In this document: piece by piece, positions 19,217-28,214 of the stretch
How positions within the stretch are numbered: position 1 is the stretch's first letter
Layout: each line of letters opens with the position of its first letter
DNA from: Holophagae bacterium
GTDB taxonomy: Bacteria; Acidobacteriota; Holophagae; Acanthopleuribacterales; Acanthopleuribacteraceae
Direction: 5' to 3'
Length of the DNA stretch: 64,000 nt
NCBI GenBank assembly: GCA_030429565.1
Contig: JAUIFE010000001.1
Location: forward strand, 682,001-746,000
Made by a program: the position numbers and the translations under genes
Notes under the pieces: generated by a model
What the model was told of the DNA's origin: nothing
Database searches by the model: none
What the model saw: only the letters and a program-made list of their open reading frames with translations

Positions 19217-21508
19217 TTGAGTAAGAAACAACGGATATTAATTATTTCAAATCGTTTACCGATCACGGTCAAAGAAAGCGAGGGCGCCTTTGAGGTGCGC
19301 CCGAGCGCCGGTGGTTTGGTCGCGGGCTTGCGCGGCATCCACCAAAATGACGACGTCGACACCTGGTGGCTCGGTCACGGCGGTGTCTTCGGCGACGATT
19401 CCTACCAAAACCTGCGCCGCGAATTGAAACCGCGCAAGTTGGTTCCGGTGCCGATTGAACAAGACGTTTACGACGGCTATTACAACGGCATGGCCAACAA
19501 TGTGATTTGGCCCCAGTTCCACTACTTCCCGTCCATGATGCATTACCAACTCAGTAATTGGGAAGCCTATGTACAAGCGAACCAAGCTTTTGCCGACACC
19601 GCACTGGAATTGGTGGAGCCGGGCGATTGGATTTGGGTGCACGATTACCAGCTCATGTTGGTGCCGGAGATGCTGCGCAAAAAAGCGCCCAACCTGCGCA
19701 TCTCCTACTTTCACCACATCCCCTTCCCCTCTTCCGAAATCTTCCGGACCCTGCCCAATCGCGGCCGCCTCTTGCGCGGCTTACTCGGTGCCGATTTAAT
19801 CGGATTCCACACCTACGACTACGTACGCCACTTTCTCTCCAGTGCCGTGCGCTTGTTGGGCACGGACGTCTATCTCGACGAAATCACGTACGGTGATCGC
19901 TTGATCAAAGTCGGTGCCTTTCCACTCGGCGTCGACTGTGAATCGATTGGTTCACTGTGCACCGAACTGGACAAGTTAGCGCCGGAACAGGAACCGTTCC
20001 AAGAACTCAACGCGCCTTTGGTGATGCTTGGCATCGACCGACTCGACTACACCAAAGGCATTCCCGAACGGCTCGAGGCCTTTGGCCGCTTCTTGCGCAA
20101 TAACCCCGAGTACATCGGCAAAGCCGTGTTGGTGCAACTGTGCGTGCCTTCCCGCCAAAAGATTCCGAGCTACGGCGATCTGCGGGCACGGGTGGAACAG
20201 CTCGCCGGTCGGCTCAACGGCGAGTTTGGCAAACCCGGCTACACACCAATCCACTACCTCTACCAATCCTTTGAAATGCGCGACGTCGTCGCCCTGTACC
20301 GCAAAGCCCAAATCGCGTTGGTGACCCCGTTGCGGGACGGTCTCAATCTGGTTTGCAAGGAATTTGTGGCGGCCCATACCGACGAAGACGGCGTCGTCAT
20401 CCTCAGTGAACTGGCGGGCGCGGCCACCGAAATGGGTGAAGCGCTATCGGTAAACCCTTTCGACGTCGAAGATATGGCCTGTGCCATGTTGCGTGCGGCG
20501 ACCATGAAAAAAGCCGAACGGCGCCGCCGCATGCGCGGTCTGCGTAAACGCATTCTCGAATTCGACAACTACGTTTGGTGTCAAACCTTTTTGGATAGTT
20601 GGGCCAACATCACCGAAACGCGCTCAGCCAAATCAGTCAAACTGGAAACCGGTGATTTCAAAGGGTTTTCCGACCGTTTACGCCAGGCACGCCGCGTCTT
20701 TTTGTTTCTCGACAACGATGGCACGCTGACCCCGATTGCCGCGCGTCCCGAGTTGGCGATTCCGCCGCAAAAGGTGCTCGACCTCCTGCGTCAATTTGGC
20801 TTGTACGGCAAGGTTCACGTCAACATCGTCACCGGTCGACCACGCGATTACTGCGAGGAATACTTCGGCGGCCTGCCACTCAACATGATCACCGAACACG
20901 GTATCTTTATGCGCTCACGGGGTGAGTTTGAGTGGGAATCACTAATCGATGTCGAAGACTATACCGGCACACGCGTGGAAGTGCGTCGCTTGTTCTCGAT
21001 GTTCGTGCGATTTGTGCCAGGCTCCCATATTGAGGAAAAAGCCGCCTGCATGGTGCTTCACTATCGCCAAGCCGAACCGCTTTTTGCCGAGTCCCAAGCC
21101 AAAATTTTGATCGAAACCCTGCAGTCGTTGCTTGGCAAAACCACGCTGGCGGTTTTCCCTGGCAAGAAAACCATTGAGGTGCGCCCGATTGTCGCCGATA
21201 AAGGGCAAGCCGTCGAAACAGTGCTCGCCCGTCACGATTATGACCCTGATAAGGATTTGTTCTTTACCATTGGTGACGACACCACCGACGAGTACATGTA
21301 CAAAATCCACGGTGATCATAACTTCTCGATCCATGTCGGCAAGCCAAATGCCTACGCTCACTATTACGTGGACGGCACGAATGAAATCGCACGCCTGCTG
21401 GAGCACATTCGTCAGACGATGGCGGCCGATCTGGCCGAAGGCACCAGTCGTAAAACACCACCCAAGAAAACCAACAAGCCGACACCCGATCAAGCGGGCG
21501 TCAAATAA
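19217..21508 (+). CDS. bifunctional trehalose-6-phosphate synthase/phosphatase
   Basis: 763 residues. The start is taken as TTG 19217, ten bases after AGGAG; upstream in-frame codons lack a ribosome binding site. Residues 1-460 form a GT20 synthase: ISNRLPITV, VHDYQLMLVPEMLR, SYFHHIPFPSSEIFRTLP, GIDRLDYTKGI, TPLRDGLNLVCKEF. From about 490 a HAD phosphatase follows: FLDNDGTLTPIA (near 497), IVTGRPRDY and GDDTTDEYM (near 685). One chain therefore converts UDP-glucose plus glucose-6-phosphate to trehalose. It begins about 160 bases after the GH15 gene on the same strand. The fused OtsA-OtsB order resembles eukaryotic and some bacterial enzymes. Confidence 0.95.
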   Translation: MSKKQRILIISNRLPITVKESEGAFEVRPSAGGLVAGLRGIHQNDDVDTWWLGHGGVFGDDSYQNLRRELKPRKLVPVPIEQDVYDGYYNGMANNVIWPQFHYFPSMMHYQLSNWEAYVQANQAFADTALELVEPGDWIWVHDYQLMLVPEMLRKKAPNLRISYFHHIPFPSSEIFRTLPNRGRLLRGLLGADLIGFHTYDYVRHFLSSAVRLLGTDVYLDEITYGDRLIKVGAFPLGVDCESIGSLCTELDKLAPEQEPFQELNAPLVMLGIDRLDYTKGIPERLEAFGRFLRNNPEYIGKAVLVQLCVPSRQKIPSYGDLRARVEQLAGRLNGEFGKPGYTPIHYLYQSFEMRDVVALYRKAQIALVTPLRDGLNLVCKEFVAAHTDEDGVVILSELAGAATEMGEALSVNPFDVEDMACAMLRAATMKKAERRRRMRGLRKRILEFDNYVWCQTFLDSWANITETRSAKSVKLETGDFKGFSDRLRQARRVFLFLDNDGTLTPIAARPELAIPPQKVLDLLRQFGLYGKVHVNIVTGRPRDYCEEYFGGLPLNMITEHGIFMRSRGEFEWESLIDVEDYTGTRVEVRRLFSMFVRFVPGSHIEEKAACMVLHYRQAEPLFAESQAKILIETLQSLLGKTTLAVFPGKKTIEVRPIVADKGQAVETVLARHDYDPDKDLFFTIGDDTTDEYMYKIHGDHNFSIHVGKPNAYAHYYVDGTNEIARLLEHIRQTMAADLAEGTSRKTPPKKTNKPTPDQAGVK

Positions 21509-21510
21509 AA

Positions 21511-21547
21511 AAACCCGCCGCGTTGGCCGACAACGGGGCGGGTTTTT
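21511..21547. terminator. bidirectional terminator between convergent genes
   Basis: A 9-bp stem (AAACCCGCC / GGCGGGTTT), with an A-run before and a T-run after, lies between the trehalose gene (+) and the PQQ-propeller gene (-). Confidence 0.88.
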
Positions 21548-21562
21548 AGTGTTTCAAGACGG

Positions 21563-22798
21563 TTAACGCGCTTTAATGTCGTATGCCGCCAGTAACTTGC
21601 CGTGACGAATATACAAAACGCCGTCACTGACAACCGGGTGTGACCAATTCTGGCCCGAACCGTCTTTCATTTCAAAGCGACTGACGATTTCGAACTTGCC
21701 TTGGTTGGGTTTGGCCAAAACTACGTCGCCGCCTTCGGTGTAGGCGATGATATGGCCGTCGGCGTACACCATCGAACCTTTGCCTTGGCGGCGTTGGGTT
21801 TCGATAACCTTGCCGGATTTAAGATCCAAACTAATCCAGTGTTTGGAATTGGAAGCACCGTAAATGACGCCGTCCAACAACAACGCGCCGCCATGGTGGA
21901 TATCCAGTGTTTTCTCACGCCAAGCCAAGCTCACCGAAGCCCCGTCGTCAGCCAGTTTGAAGCAACTACCGCCTTGGCCGTAACCGTCGGAAATGTAGAT
22001 GTAACCGTCTTGCCAAACCGGGCTCACGGCGTGAATGTTGTAGGTCGCCGGATAACTCTGGCGCCACACCAGCGCACCGTCTTTGGGGTTCACCGCAATC
22101 ATCGACGCGGCAGTCATGGTCAGGATGAAGCGGTGGCCGTCGGCCTCGTACAAACGCGGAGAACAGTAAGCGCTGATTTCATCGATGCCGGGCGTTTGCC
22201 ACAGGGTTTTACCATCAGCGGGCGACAGCGCCGCCATCACCGCTTTGGGTGCACCCGGTGTGCAGATGATCTGGTCGTCAACGACCAAAAGCGATTCGGC
22301 AATACCGAATTTGGGTAACAGGGATTCGCTACTTTTACCGCCGCAAAACCGTTGCAAGACATCGGCCTGCCAGCGCACCTTGCCACTTTCAGCGTCAACG
22401 GCGACGACGGTACCAAGACTGGTCATCAGATACAGGGAGCCTTTGTAGTAGGTCGGCGTCGTGCGTGATCCGGGAAAACCGGCACCGTGGAACTCTTCAC
22501 CATAGGCGGTGGCCCACAGTTGTTTACCGGTCGCATCAAAGGCAAATAACTTGCCGGTGTCGCGCTCTTTGCCGGTGGTATACACCTTGCCGTCGACAAC
22601 GGCCATGCTGGCATAGCCTTGACCCAGCCCTTCAGCAGTCCATAAGCGCTTGGGCCCGGTCTCAGGCCAGCTTTTGAGCAAGCCGGTTTCTGCTTTAAAC
22701 CAGCCATTGCGATCAGGGCCCCGAAAACTCGGGCTGTCGGCGGCGCTGAGCGAAAAAACGCACGCCAAAAAAAGAAACATCATACCGATTCGTTTCAC
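21563..22798 (-). CDS. exported PQQ-like beta-propeller protein
   Basis: 411 residues. The GTG start at 22798 follows GGAGG and begins a signal peptide (MKRIGMMFLFLACVFSLSAA). The mature protein is a run of PQQ/BamB-type blades, for example KLFAFDATGKQLWAT, TVVAVDAESGKVRWQ, AALSPADGKTLWQTPG, and WISLDLKSGKVIETQ. Many such proteins in Acidobacteria and Planctomycetes are periplasmic with no known catalysis. The Trp-docking repeats suggest a structural or redox propeller, but no PQQ-binding acidic/Cys-Cys motif is obvious. The gene runs convergent with the trehalose gene. Confidence 0.85.
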   Translation of the reverse strand: MKRIGMMFLFLACVFSLSAADSPSFRGPDRNGWFKAETGLLKSWPETGPKRLWTAEGLGQGYASMAVVDGKVYTTGKERDTGKLFAFDATGKQLWATAYGEEFHGAGFPGSRTTPTYYKGSLYLMTSLGTVVAVDAESGKVRWQADVLQRFCGGKSSESLLPKFGIAESLLVVDDQIICTPGAPKAVMAALSPADGKTLWQTPGIDEISAYCSPRLYEADGHRFILTMTAASMIAVNPKDGALVWRQSYPATYNIHAVSPVWQDGYIYISDGYGQGGSCFKLADDGASVSLAWREKTLDIHHGGALLLDGVIYGASNSKHWISLDLKSGKVIETQRRQGKGSMVYADGHIIAYTEGGDVVLAKPNQGKFEIVSRFEMKDGSGQNWSHPVVSDGVLYIRHGKLLAAYDIKAR

Positions 22799-22998
22799 AA
22801 ATGCCTCCACGGATATTAAGGTCGGCAGCGGGCTGAACCCAAGAAGCCATACAATACAAGGGGGAACAGCCGGTAACGTAAGCGTCATTCCAAGACGCAG
22901 AGCGTTGGCGCGAGGCGTCGCAGCCGACCGGGATCGGATGTGGTAATTCTACTGTGACCGACATTATAACCCGAAGCAGGACCAACACCGACGCCTGT

Positions 22999-23877
22999 TC
23001 AGGGCGAAGCCGCATCCGCGGCGCCGGCCGTGGCTAAGGCACCGTCGAGCTGAGCCTCCAGCCAGGTATGGGCGAATGTAAGGACTTCTTGCTGCTCTGG
23101 TTCCTGGTGAATTTCGTGGCGCAGACGTGGCCACAACTTAAGCGTGCACGCCTTGGCGCCGGCGGCAAAGCTTTTGGAGGCGCCCACCGAGGTTACCGGA
23201 TCCTGCTCACCATGCATCAACAAAGTCGGGCAAGGAAGACGATCAGCCTGTTGCATGGCCGACAAGCCGCCTTCCAACACCTCGAGAAACCGTGCCGAAA
23301 TGCGGGCGTGCACTAAAGGATCGGCACAATAAGCTTCGACGACCTTTTCATCCCGCGACAAACCATTGGGATCCAACTCGTTCCCCAAGGAAAGCGTCGG
23401 CAGCAAGCGGTAGGCGGCTTTACCAAGTAAAAGCTTCCACTTTGGCGGTTCAAATGCAGGTTCAAACAGCGGGCTCGACAGAATCAAAGCACGGGGTGTT
23501 TCGCGCAGCAAACCACGTAAGACAAAATTAAGCGCCATATTGCCACCCATGCTGTGACCGTAGAGTGCCAACGGCACATCAGCGAGCTCGGCCCGCACCG
23601 CGTCGATGACGGCATTAGCCTGGGCCGCCATGGCGGGATATCCGGAAAAATGACCACGGCGACCAGCGGATTTGCCGTGACCCAGCATGTCAAAGGCGGC
23701 CAAAGCAAAGCCACGTTCGTTGAAAAAACGGGCGACATGTTGGTAACGGCCACCGTGTTCACCCAAACCGTGAATCAAACAAATGAGCGCCTGTGTCGGC
23801 CCGCTGCTGGGAAAAAAACGCATAAAAGTGCGCGAAGCGGGGCCGTCGGGTTCGAGAAATTTTTCAAGGTGGTGCAC
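22999..23877 (-). CDS. alpha/beta hydrolase, monoacylglycerol-lipase-like
   Basis: 292 residues from a GTG at 23877 preceded by GAGG; an extension to 23946 is possible. The Ser-hydrolase triad is visible: Ser109 in LYGHSMGGN, Asp226 in HGEQDPVT and His254 in RLRHEIHQE. The oxyanion-region motif HGLGEHGGRY and the sequence FDMLGHGKSAGRRGH are hallmarks of the serine aminopeptidase S33/monoglyceride lipase group, which cleave monoacylglycerols or lysophospholipids. There is no signal peptide. It is upstream of and on the same strand as the propeller gene, 200 bases apart. Confidence 0.9.
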   Translation of the reverse strand: MHHLEKFLEPDGPASRTFMRFFPSSGPTQALICLIHGLGEHGGRYQHVARFFNERGFALAAFDMLGHGKSAGRRGHFSGYPAMAAQANAVIDAVRAELADVPLALYGHSMGGNMALNFVLRGLLRETPRALILSSPLFEPAFEPPKWKLLLGKAAYRLLPTLSLGNELDPNGLSRDEKVVEAYCADPLVHARISARFLEVLEGGLSAMQQADRLPCPTLLMHGEQDPVTSVGASKSFAAGAKACTLKLWPRLRHEIHQEPEQQEVLTFAHTWLEAQLDGALATAGAADAASP

Positions 23878-24422
23878 AGGGATGCCTCGCAAAAAAAGTA
23901 GGCCGTCGACTGACGGCAAGTAACGGAGAATGACGCAAAACGGCAAAAATAGAAGGCCGTCTTATCTTAACCCGTATCGGCTGCGAAAATCCCAACCGCC
24001 GCCAAAAAACCAAGCCGAGCCCACTTCAAGCGACATGTCAAAAAGGCCGGTGCCATACCTTACCAAGGCCGCAGACACGCGTTTCGAACGACACGCCCAC
24101 CCGCCGCACCGCGTCAAGAAACCTGCAACAGAGGCCCCTGGCAAGACAAGGAACCCCGCTCCGAAAATGTGTACCGGCGTGTTTTTGAGCAAACACATCC
24201 CTTTTAAAATAGTGTATGGTTCTAACTCAGTAGCGGGGCTGAATGCCACCGCGACACCGCTTCAGCTACGGGGTAGTCGGGCCTTTGCCAAAAAACCCCT
24301 TCATTTTCACCTGAACCGGCATCATGCGGCCATCCTGGGCAGCGGTCGCAATAGCACGCCCTTTGGGGCGTCACGAGAAGCAGGCCCCATCTTCAGCGAA
24401 GAGAAAAGGATCTCACGCACTT
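23878..24422. other. divergent intergenic region before the PP2C gene
   Basis: About 545 bases between the hydrolase (-) and the phosphatase (+). An AT-rich patch (24200-24225, TTTTAAAATAG then TATGGT) may hold a promoter for the phosphatase. No gene and no strong hairpin were found. Confidence 0.4.
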
Positions 24423-25202
24423 ATGCAATTGACAGCATTCGGAAGAACGGACCAAGGCCGCGAACGGCAGTACAACCAAGACCGGCTCTTGTGTCTCGAC
24501 GAGATAGGAGCCTTTGTGGTTGCAGACGGGATGGGCGGCGCCAAAGGCGGCGAAATCGCCAGCACCACCGCCTGCCAGGTGATTGATTTTTGCCTTCATC
24601 AGGCGCGCGAAAAGGACACGTGGGTCTGGCCGCCGTTTTGGTCGCGCGAAACCTACGATGAAGCACTGAGCCTCGAAGCCAACATTATCAATTACAGTAT
24701 CGATCAAGCCCACAACCAAATTCAGCACTACGCACTCAACAACGAAGGTTACGAGAACATGGGTACGACGGTGGTGATGGCGGTATTCCACGGCGATTGT
24801 TGTTTCATGGCCCATGTCGGCGATTCACGTGCCTATGTTTTGCGCGACAACGAACTCAACTGTTTAACCTGGGACCACACTTGGGTTCACGCCAAAATTT
24901 GGTCCGGAGAGATTACCGAACAAGAGGCGCGCGAGCACCCCATGCGCAACCTGCTCTGGCAATCGCTGGGTGGTCAATCGATTCAAGTGGAGCACGGCCG
25001 CCAACAACTGATGCCTGGCGATTTGTTCTTGTTGTGTTCAGACGGGGTCACCGAGATGCTGACCGACCAAGAAGTACGCAATCTCATTATCGGTTCAGGT
25101 CGTCACCCGGAGAAAGCGAGCCGCATGTTGGTCGACGCCGCCAATGCCAAAGGTGGCCGTGACAACATTGCCGCGCTAATCATCCGCGTCGACGGGCTTT
25201 AG
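24423..25202 (+). CDS. PP2C-family Ser/Thr protein phosphatase
   Basis: 259 residues, a stand-alone catalytic domain like bacterial Stp/PrpC. Metal-binding Asp residues are visible in YNQDR (Asp20), VADGMGGAKGGE (Asp35), CSDGVTEML and GGRDNIAAL; HVGDSRAYVL is also characteristic. It dephosphorylates phospho-Ser/Thr proteins and would oppose Hanks-type kinases such as the one at 50 kb. A purine-rich AAAAGGA lies about 13 bases before the ATG. Its stop overlaps by four bases the stop of the convergent kinase gene. It sits at the left edge of a two-component cluster. Confidence 0.93.
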   Translation: MQLTAFGRTDQGRERQYNQDRLLCLDEIGAFVVADGMGGAKGGEIASTTACQVIDFCLHQAREKDTWVWPPFWSRETYDEALSLEANIINYSIDQAHNQIQHYALNNEGYENMGTTVVMAVFHGDCCFMAHVGDSRAYVLRDNELNCLTWDHTWVHAKIWSGEITEQEAREHPMRNLLWQSLGGQSIQVEHGRQQLMPGDLFLLCSDGVTEMLTDQEVRNLIIGSGRHPEKASRMLVDAANAKGGRDNIAALIIRVDGL

Positions 25203-26350
25203 TCCTCTTGCACGCCCGCCGTCCCGCAACCTCCGGGTAAACGCACGTAAAACGTGGTGCCTCCGCCGACCTCACTCTCAAACCAGATGGTGCCGCCGTG
25301 TTGTCGCACTAATTGTTCGGCAATCGTCAAACCGGCGCCACTGCCGTCTTCGTCGCGCCTTTGCTTGCTGCGACCGCGAAACAGGTCAAAGACTTGATCA
25401 CTAATCTCTTCACTGATGCCTTCACCGTTGTCGCGGACGTACAAAACAATCCCGGCGGGATCCTCGCATGAACCCACTTCGATGTAGGGGTGCGGGCTGG
25501 GATTGTGCTCAATGGCGTTGGCAACCAAGCGATGAAAAACCTCGGTGAGTTTGTTTTCATCGCCGTAAATCTGGGGCAAAGGCATAACCACGCGGATCTC
25601 GGTCCCGCCGGCTTTGATTTGCGGCGCTAGGCGCTGTAACACGCCGATGATCAGCGGCATGGCGTCGAATTCGCGACACACGAGCGGGCCCGAGGCCAAC
25701 CGTGTCAACCGATGTAAATCGGCCAACATCCGATCCATGCGGCGACTGAGACGGCGAATCGCCTTGAGATAGTCGCGATTTTCGGGTGTCACCCAATCGG
25801 CAATATCCTCTTCCAAAAAGCTGCTGTAGTTGTGCAGTGCGCGCAAAGGTTCACGCAAATCATGCGCGGTGATGCGCGCAAAGGTCTCCCAATAGTGGTG
25901 TAATTCGTGTTGCCAGTGATCGCGCTGCAACTGGGTTTGGTAGCGGCGCCAAGCCAAGCGCAACGAGGTGCGGAAACGCAGCGCCGAAACCGTTTCCAGA
26001 ACCAGGTAATCGAGCGCCGGACCACCGACCCAACGCGCCATTTCGGCTTCGTCGGCACGGCCCCCCAACAGCACGAGCGGATAAGGTAACACCGGCGCCG
26101 CCGCAAACCAGGAACGCGCCGTTTTGTCCGCATAAACCCACAGCACCAGGCCGTCACAGCTTGCCAGTCGCTGTTCCAAGGTGTCGCCGTCATCTTCGTC
26201 CAAATCGCGAAGGTGAATCGGCGGCATGGCGCCTTCAGCCCGCCATGCCTCGAGCAGCGCCCACCATTCGGCGGTTTGATCCGAGATCCCCGTCAGGTAA
26301 AGATTCGGCGGATCCCAGCTTGCATCATCGTCGCGGTTACTTGCCGTCAT
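25199..26350 (-). CDS. cytoplasmic sensor histidine kinase with degenerate receiver-like N-terminus
   Basis: 383 residues with no membrane segment. Residues 15-135 look like a receiver fold without the phosphoacceptor: hydrophobic strands NLYLTGI, GLVLWVY, PLVLLGG and YLVLE at the right spacing. The dimerisation box has His163 in ITAHDLREPLRALHN, the HDLR-EPL type of phytochrome-like kinases. The HATPase domain carries NAIEHNP, RDNGEGISEE and GSGAGLTIAEQLVRQHGG. It overlaps the upstream receiver-kinase gene by 14 bases, so it is translated as part of a three-gene operon with that gene and an Rcp1-like regulator. Confidence 0.92.
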   Translation of the reverse strand: MTASNRDDDASWDPPNLYLTGISDQTAEWWALLEAWRAEGAMPPIHLRDLDEDDGDTLEQRLASCDGLVLWVYADKTARSWFAAAPVLPYPLVLLGGRADEAEMARWVGGPALDYLVLETVSALRFRTSLRLAWRRYQTQLQRDHWQHELHHYWETFARITAHDLREPLRALHNYSSFLEEDIADWVTPENRDYLKAIRRLSRRMDRMLADLHRLTRLASGPLVCREFDAMPLIIGVLQRLAPQIKAGGTEIRVVMPLPQIYGDENKLTEVFHRLVANAIEHNPSPHPYIEVGSCEDPAGIVLYVRDNGEGISEEISDQVFDLFRGRSKQRRDEDGSGAGLTIAEQLVRQHGGTIWFESEVGGGTTFYVRLPGGCGTAGVQED

Positions 26351-27734
26351 GGGTCAGCTTCCTACCCGAACGAAAAATCAAAGTGAACACGGTGCCGCGG
26401 CCCGAGCCCTCGCTAAAGGCGCGAATATCACCGCCCATCTCTTTCATGGCCAACGCACAATAAGGTAGGCCGAAACCGTGCCCTTCTTTTTTGGTCGAGT
26501 ACCCGTAAGCGAATAAGTTGGTAAGTTGCTCTGGTTCAATGCCGCAGCCGGTATCGCGAATTTCGAGACAAATACGATCGTGATTCTCGTCGGCCGAACG
26601 CAAGATGAGATGACGATGGCGGTCGGCCGGATTATGGGCCATGGCCTCAATCGCGTTTTTGACCAAGTTGATTAAGATTTGCAAAATCTTGGCGCGGTTT
26701 GCAAAAACGGGCCGCGTGGCAAAATTCTGAGTAAACACTTGGATGCGATGCGTCTCGATCAACTCCTCGTGCAGCCCGACCACTTTTTCAACGGTATTGC
26801 CCAAATCGAGGGGGTTCGATTTCAGCGCATCTTTGGCGCGCGTTTGTTGCTGGTCGATAATGTCGCGCATCATCAGCAAACGTTCGTTGAGTAAATCCAA
26901 CTCACCACCCATGCGCTCGTGTTCTTTTTGCAGATTCTCGCCGGCACTCAACAGGTACTTGGGCAGCAACTTCCCCTTCGGATGCTCCACGATGAAACGA
27001 TCAAAATCGTCGAAGTGATCGCGAATTAAGCCGTGTGCCAACAACATATTACGCAGTTGCGAGCCCTCGAGCACCGAACGCATTTGAAAAATCGAGGTGC
27101 CCATATTGGTGAGCACATTGCCGAGATTGTGAATCACCGAGGCGGAGAACTCGGCCATTTTGCGAAAGTGTTTTTCGCTCTCCAAAAGCGTTTGCTGGAC
27201 TTGGCGTCGTTCGTTGACCTCGCGTTCTAATTCGAGTTTCGAAGCACGTAAATCGGCGTTCCGCACCTCAAGCGTGGCGTGGGACTGTTCCAGCTCGCGA
27301 CGTTTGCTTTCCAATTCGGCGACTAAATTGTGTTTTTCAACCGCATTCACCACGGTACGTTTTAGCGCATTAGCGGTGATATGGTCTTTAACCAGATAAT
27401 CCATCGCACCGAGTTTTAGCGCCTGGACGGCAATCGATTCGCTGCCCATCCCAGTCAACATAACCACCGGCAAGGGCAAACGCACGCGGTCACCCAGCAA
27501 ACGGCGCAACACGGCCAAGCCGTCTTCGTCCGGCAAGCTGTAATCGAGCAACACACAATCGGGCGCCCAGCTTTCAATTTTGGCAAGGCCCTCGGCGGCC
27601 GTCTCGGCCTCGCACCAGTTTATTTGGTCGCCAAAGCGTCGCTTGAGATAACGACGATAGATCTGGCGGTCTTCGGCCAGATCCTCAATCATCAAGATCC
27701 TTGGTGCTTGCGTGTCGGCAACTACATCGTTCAT
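26337..27734 (-). CDS. receiver-histidine kinase hybrid (REC-coiled coil-HK)
   Basis: 465 residues. The N-terminal receiver is complete (acidic pair in MIEDLAED, phosphoacceptor Asp64 in LLDYSLPDEDG, Thr in MLTGMG, Lys116 in YLVKDH). A coiled coil (about 132-190) leads to an unusual H-box, His202 in SVIHNLGNVLTNM, and an HATPase domain (ILINLVKNAIEAM, DTGCGIEP, GHGFGLPYCALAMKEMGG). There is no membrane segment, so its input is phosphotransfer to the receiver or a partner. It sits between the Rcp1-like receiver gene (24 bases upstream) and the second kinase (14-base overlap). Confidence 0.93.
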   Translation of the reverse strand: MNDVVADTQAPRILMIEDLAEDRQIYRRYLKRRFGDQINWCEAETAAEGLAKIESWAPDCVLLDYSLPDEDGLAVLRRLLGDRVRLPLPVVMLTGMGSESIAVQALKLGAMDYLVKDHITANALKRTVVNAVEKHNLVAELESKRRELEQSHATLEVRNADLRASKLELEREVNERRQVQQTLLESEKHFRKMAEFSASVIHNLGNVLTNMGTSIFQMRSVLEGSQLRNMLLAHGLIRDHFDDFDRFIVEHPKGKLLPKYLLSAGENLQKEHERMGGELDLLNERLLMMRDIIDQQQTRAKDALKSNPLDLGNTVEKVVGLHEELIETHRIQVFTQNFATRPVFANRAKILQILINLVKNAIEAMAHNPADRHRHLILRSADENHDRICLEIRDTGCGIEPEQLTNLFAYGYSTKKEGHGFGLPYCALAMKEMGGDIRAFSEGSGRGTVFTLIFRSGRKLTHDGK

Positions 27735-27758
27735 GCATTCAGACCTAAGGGATGGTGG

Positions 27759-28214
27759 TTAGACTTGAGGAAGGGAAACACAATCAAACCAAAACCGGCC
27801 GAGCGCGCGCAAGGTTGCGACGAACTCGTCAAAATCCATGGTTTTTTTTATGAATGAGTTAGCCCCGTTAGCATAGCAGGCGGTGACATCTCGTTCATCA
27901 ATCGATGTCGTTAAGATAACCACCGGCAGGCTCGAGGTCGCGGGATTGGATTTTAACCAAGCCAAAACCTCACAGCCGGTTTCTCCGGGTAGGTTAAGGT
28001 CGAGCAACACCAACTGAGGCGGTTGGTCATAGTTGTCGCCGTCGTAGGGTGTTTGGCGCGCCACAAACGCGCGCAGGTCGCGGCCGTCCTCGCAATGATA
28101 AAGCGGACTGTTGATGCCGGCTCGCCGCAAGGCACGCCGGGTGATCATAAAGTCGTCGGGACTATCTTCGACAATCAAGATGGGTGCGTGTTCACGGGGC
28201 TGCGCGGGTCCCAT
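27759..28214 (-). CDS. single-domain response regulator, Rcp1-like
   Basis: 151 residues from the ATG at 28214, set by a strong AAAGGAGGT. It is a lone receiver with Asp72 in LLDLNLPGETG, the acidic pair in IVEDSPDD, Thr in LTTSID and Lys in FIKKTMDFDEF. The insertion after helix 2 and the DLNLPG signature are those of Rcp1-type regulators, which pair with phytochrome-like kinases carrying an HDLREPL H-box, exactly the type found two genes downstream. It is the first gene of the operon; no output domain is present, so it relays or competes for phosphate. Confidence 0.93.
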   Translation of the reverse strand: MGPAQPREHAPILIVEDSPDDFMITRRALRRAGINSPLYHCEDGRDLRAFVARQTPYDGDNYDQPPQLVLLDLNLPGETGCEVLAWLKSNPATSSLPVVILTTSIDERDVTACYANGANSFIKKTMDFDEFVATLRALGRFWFDCVSLPQV

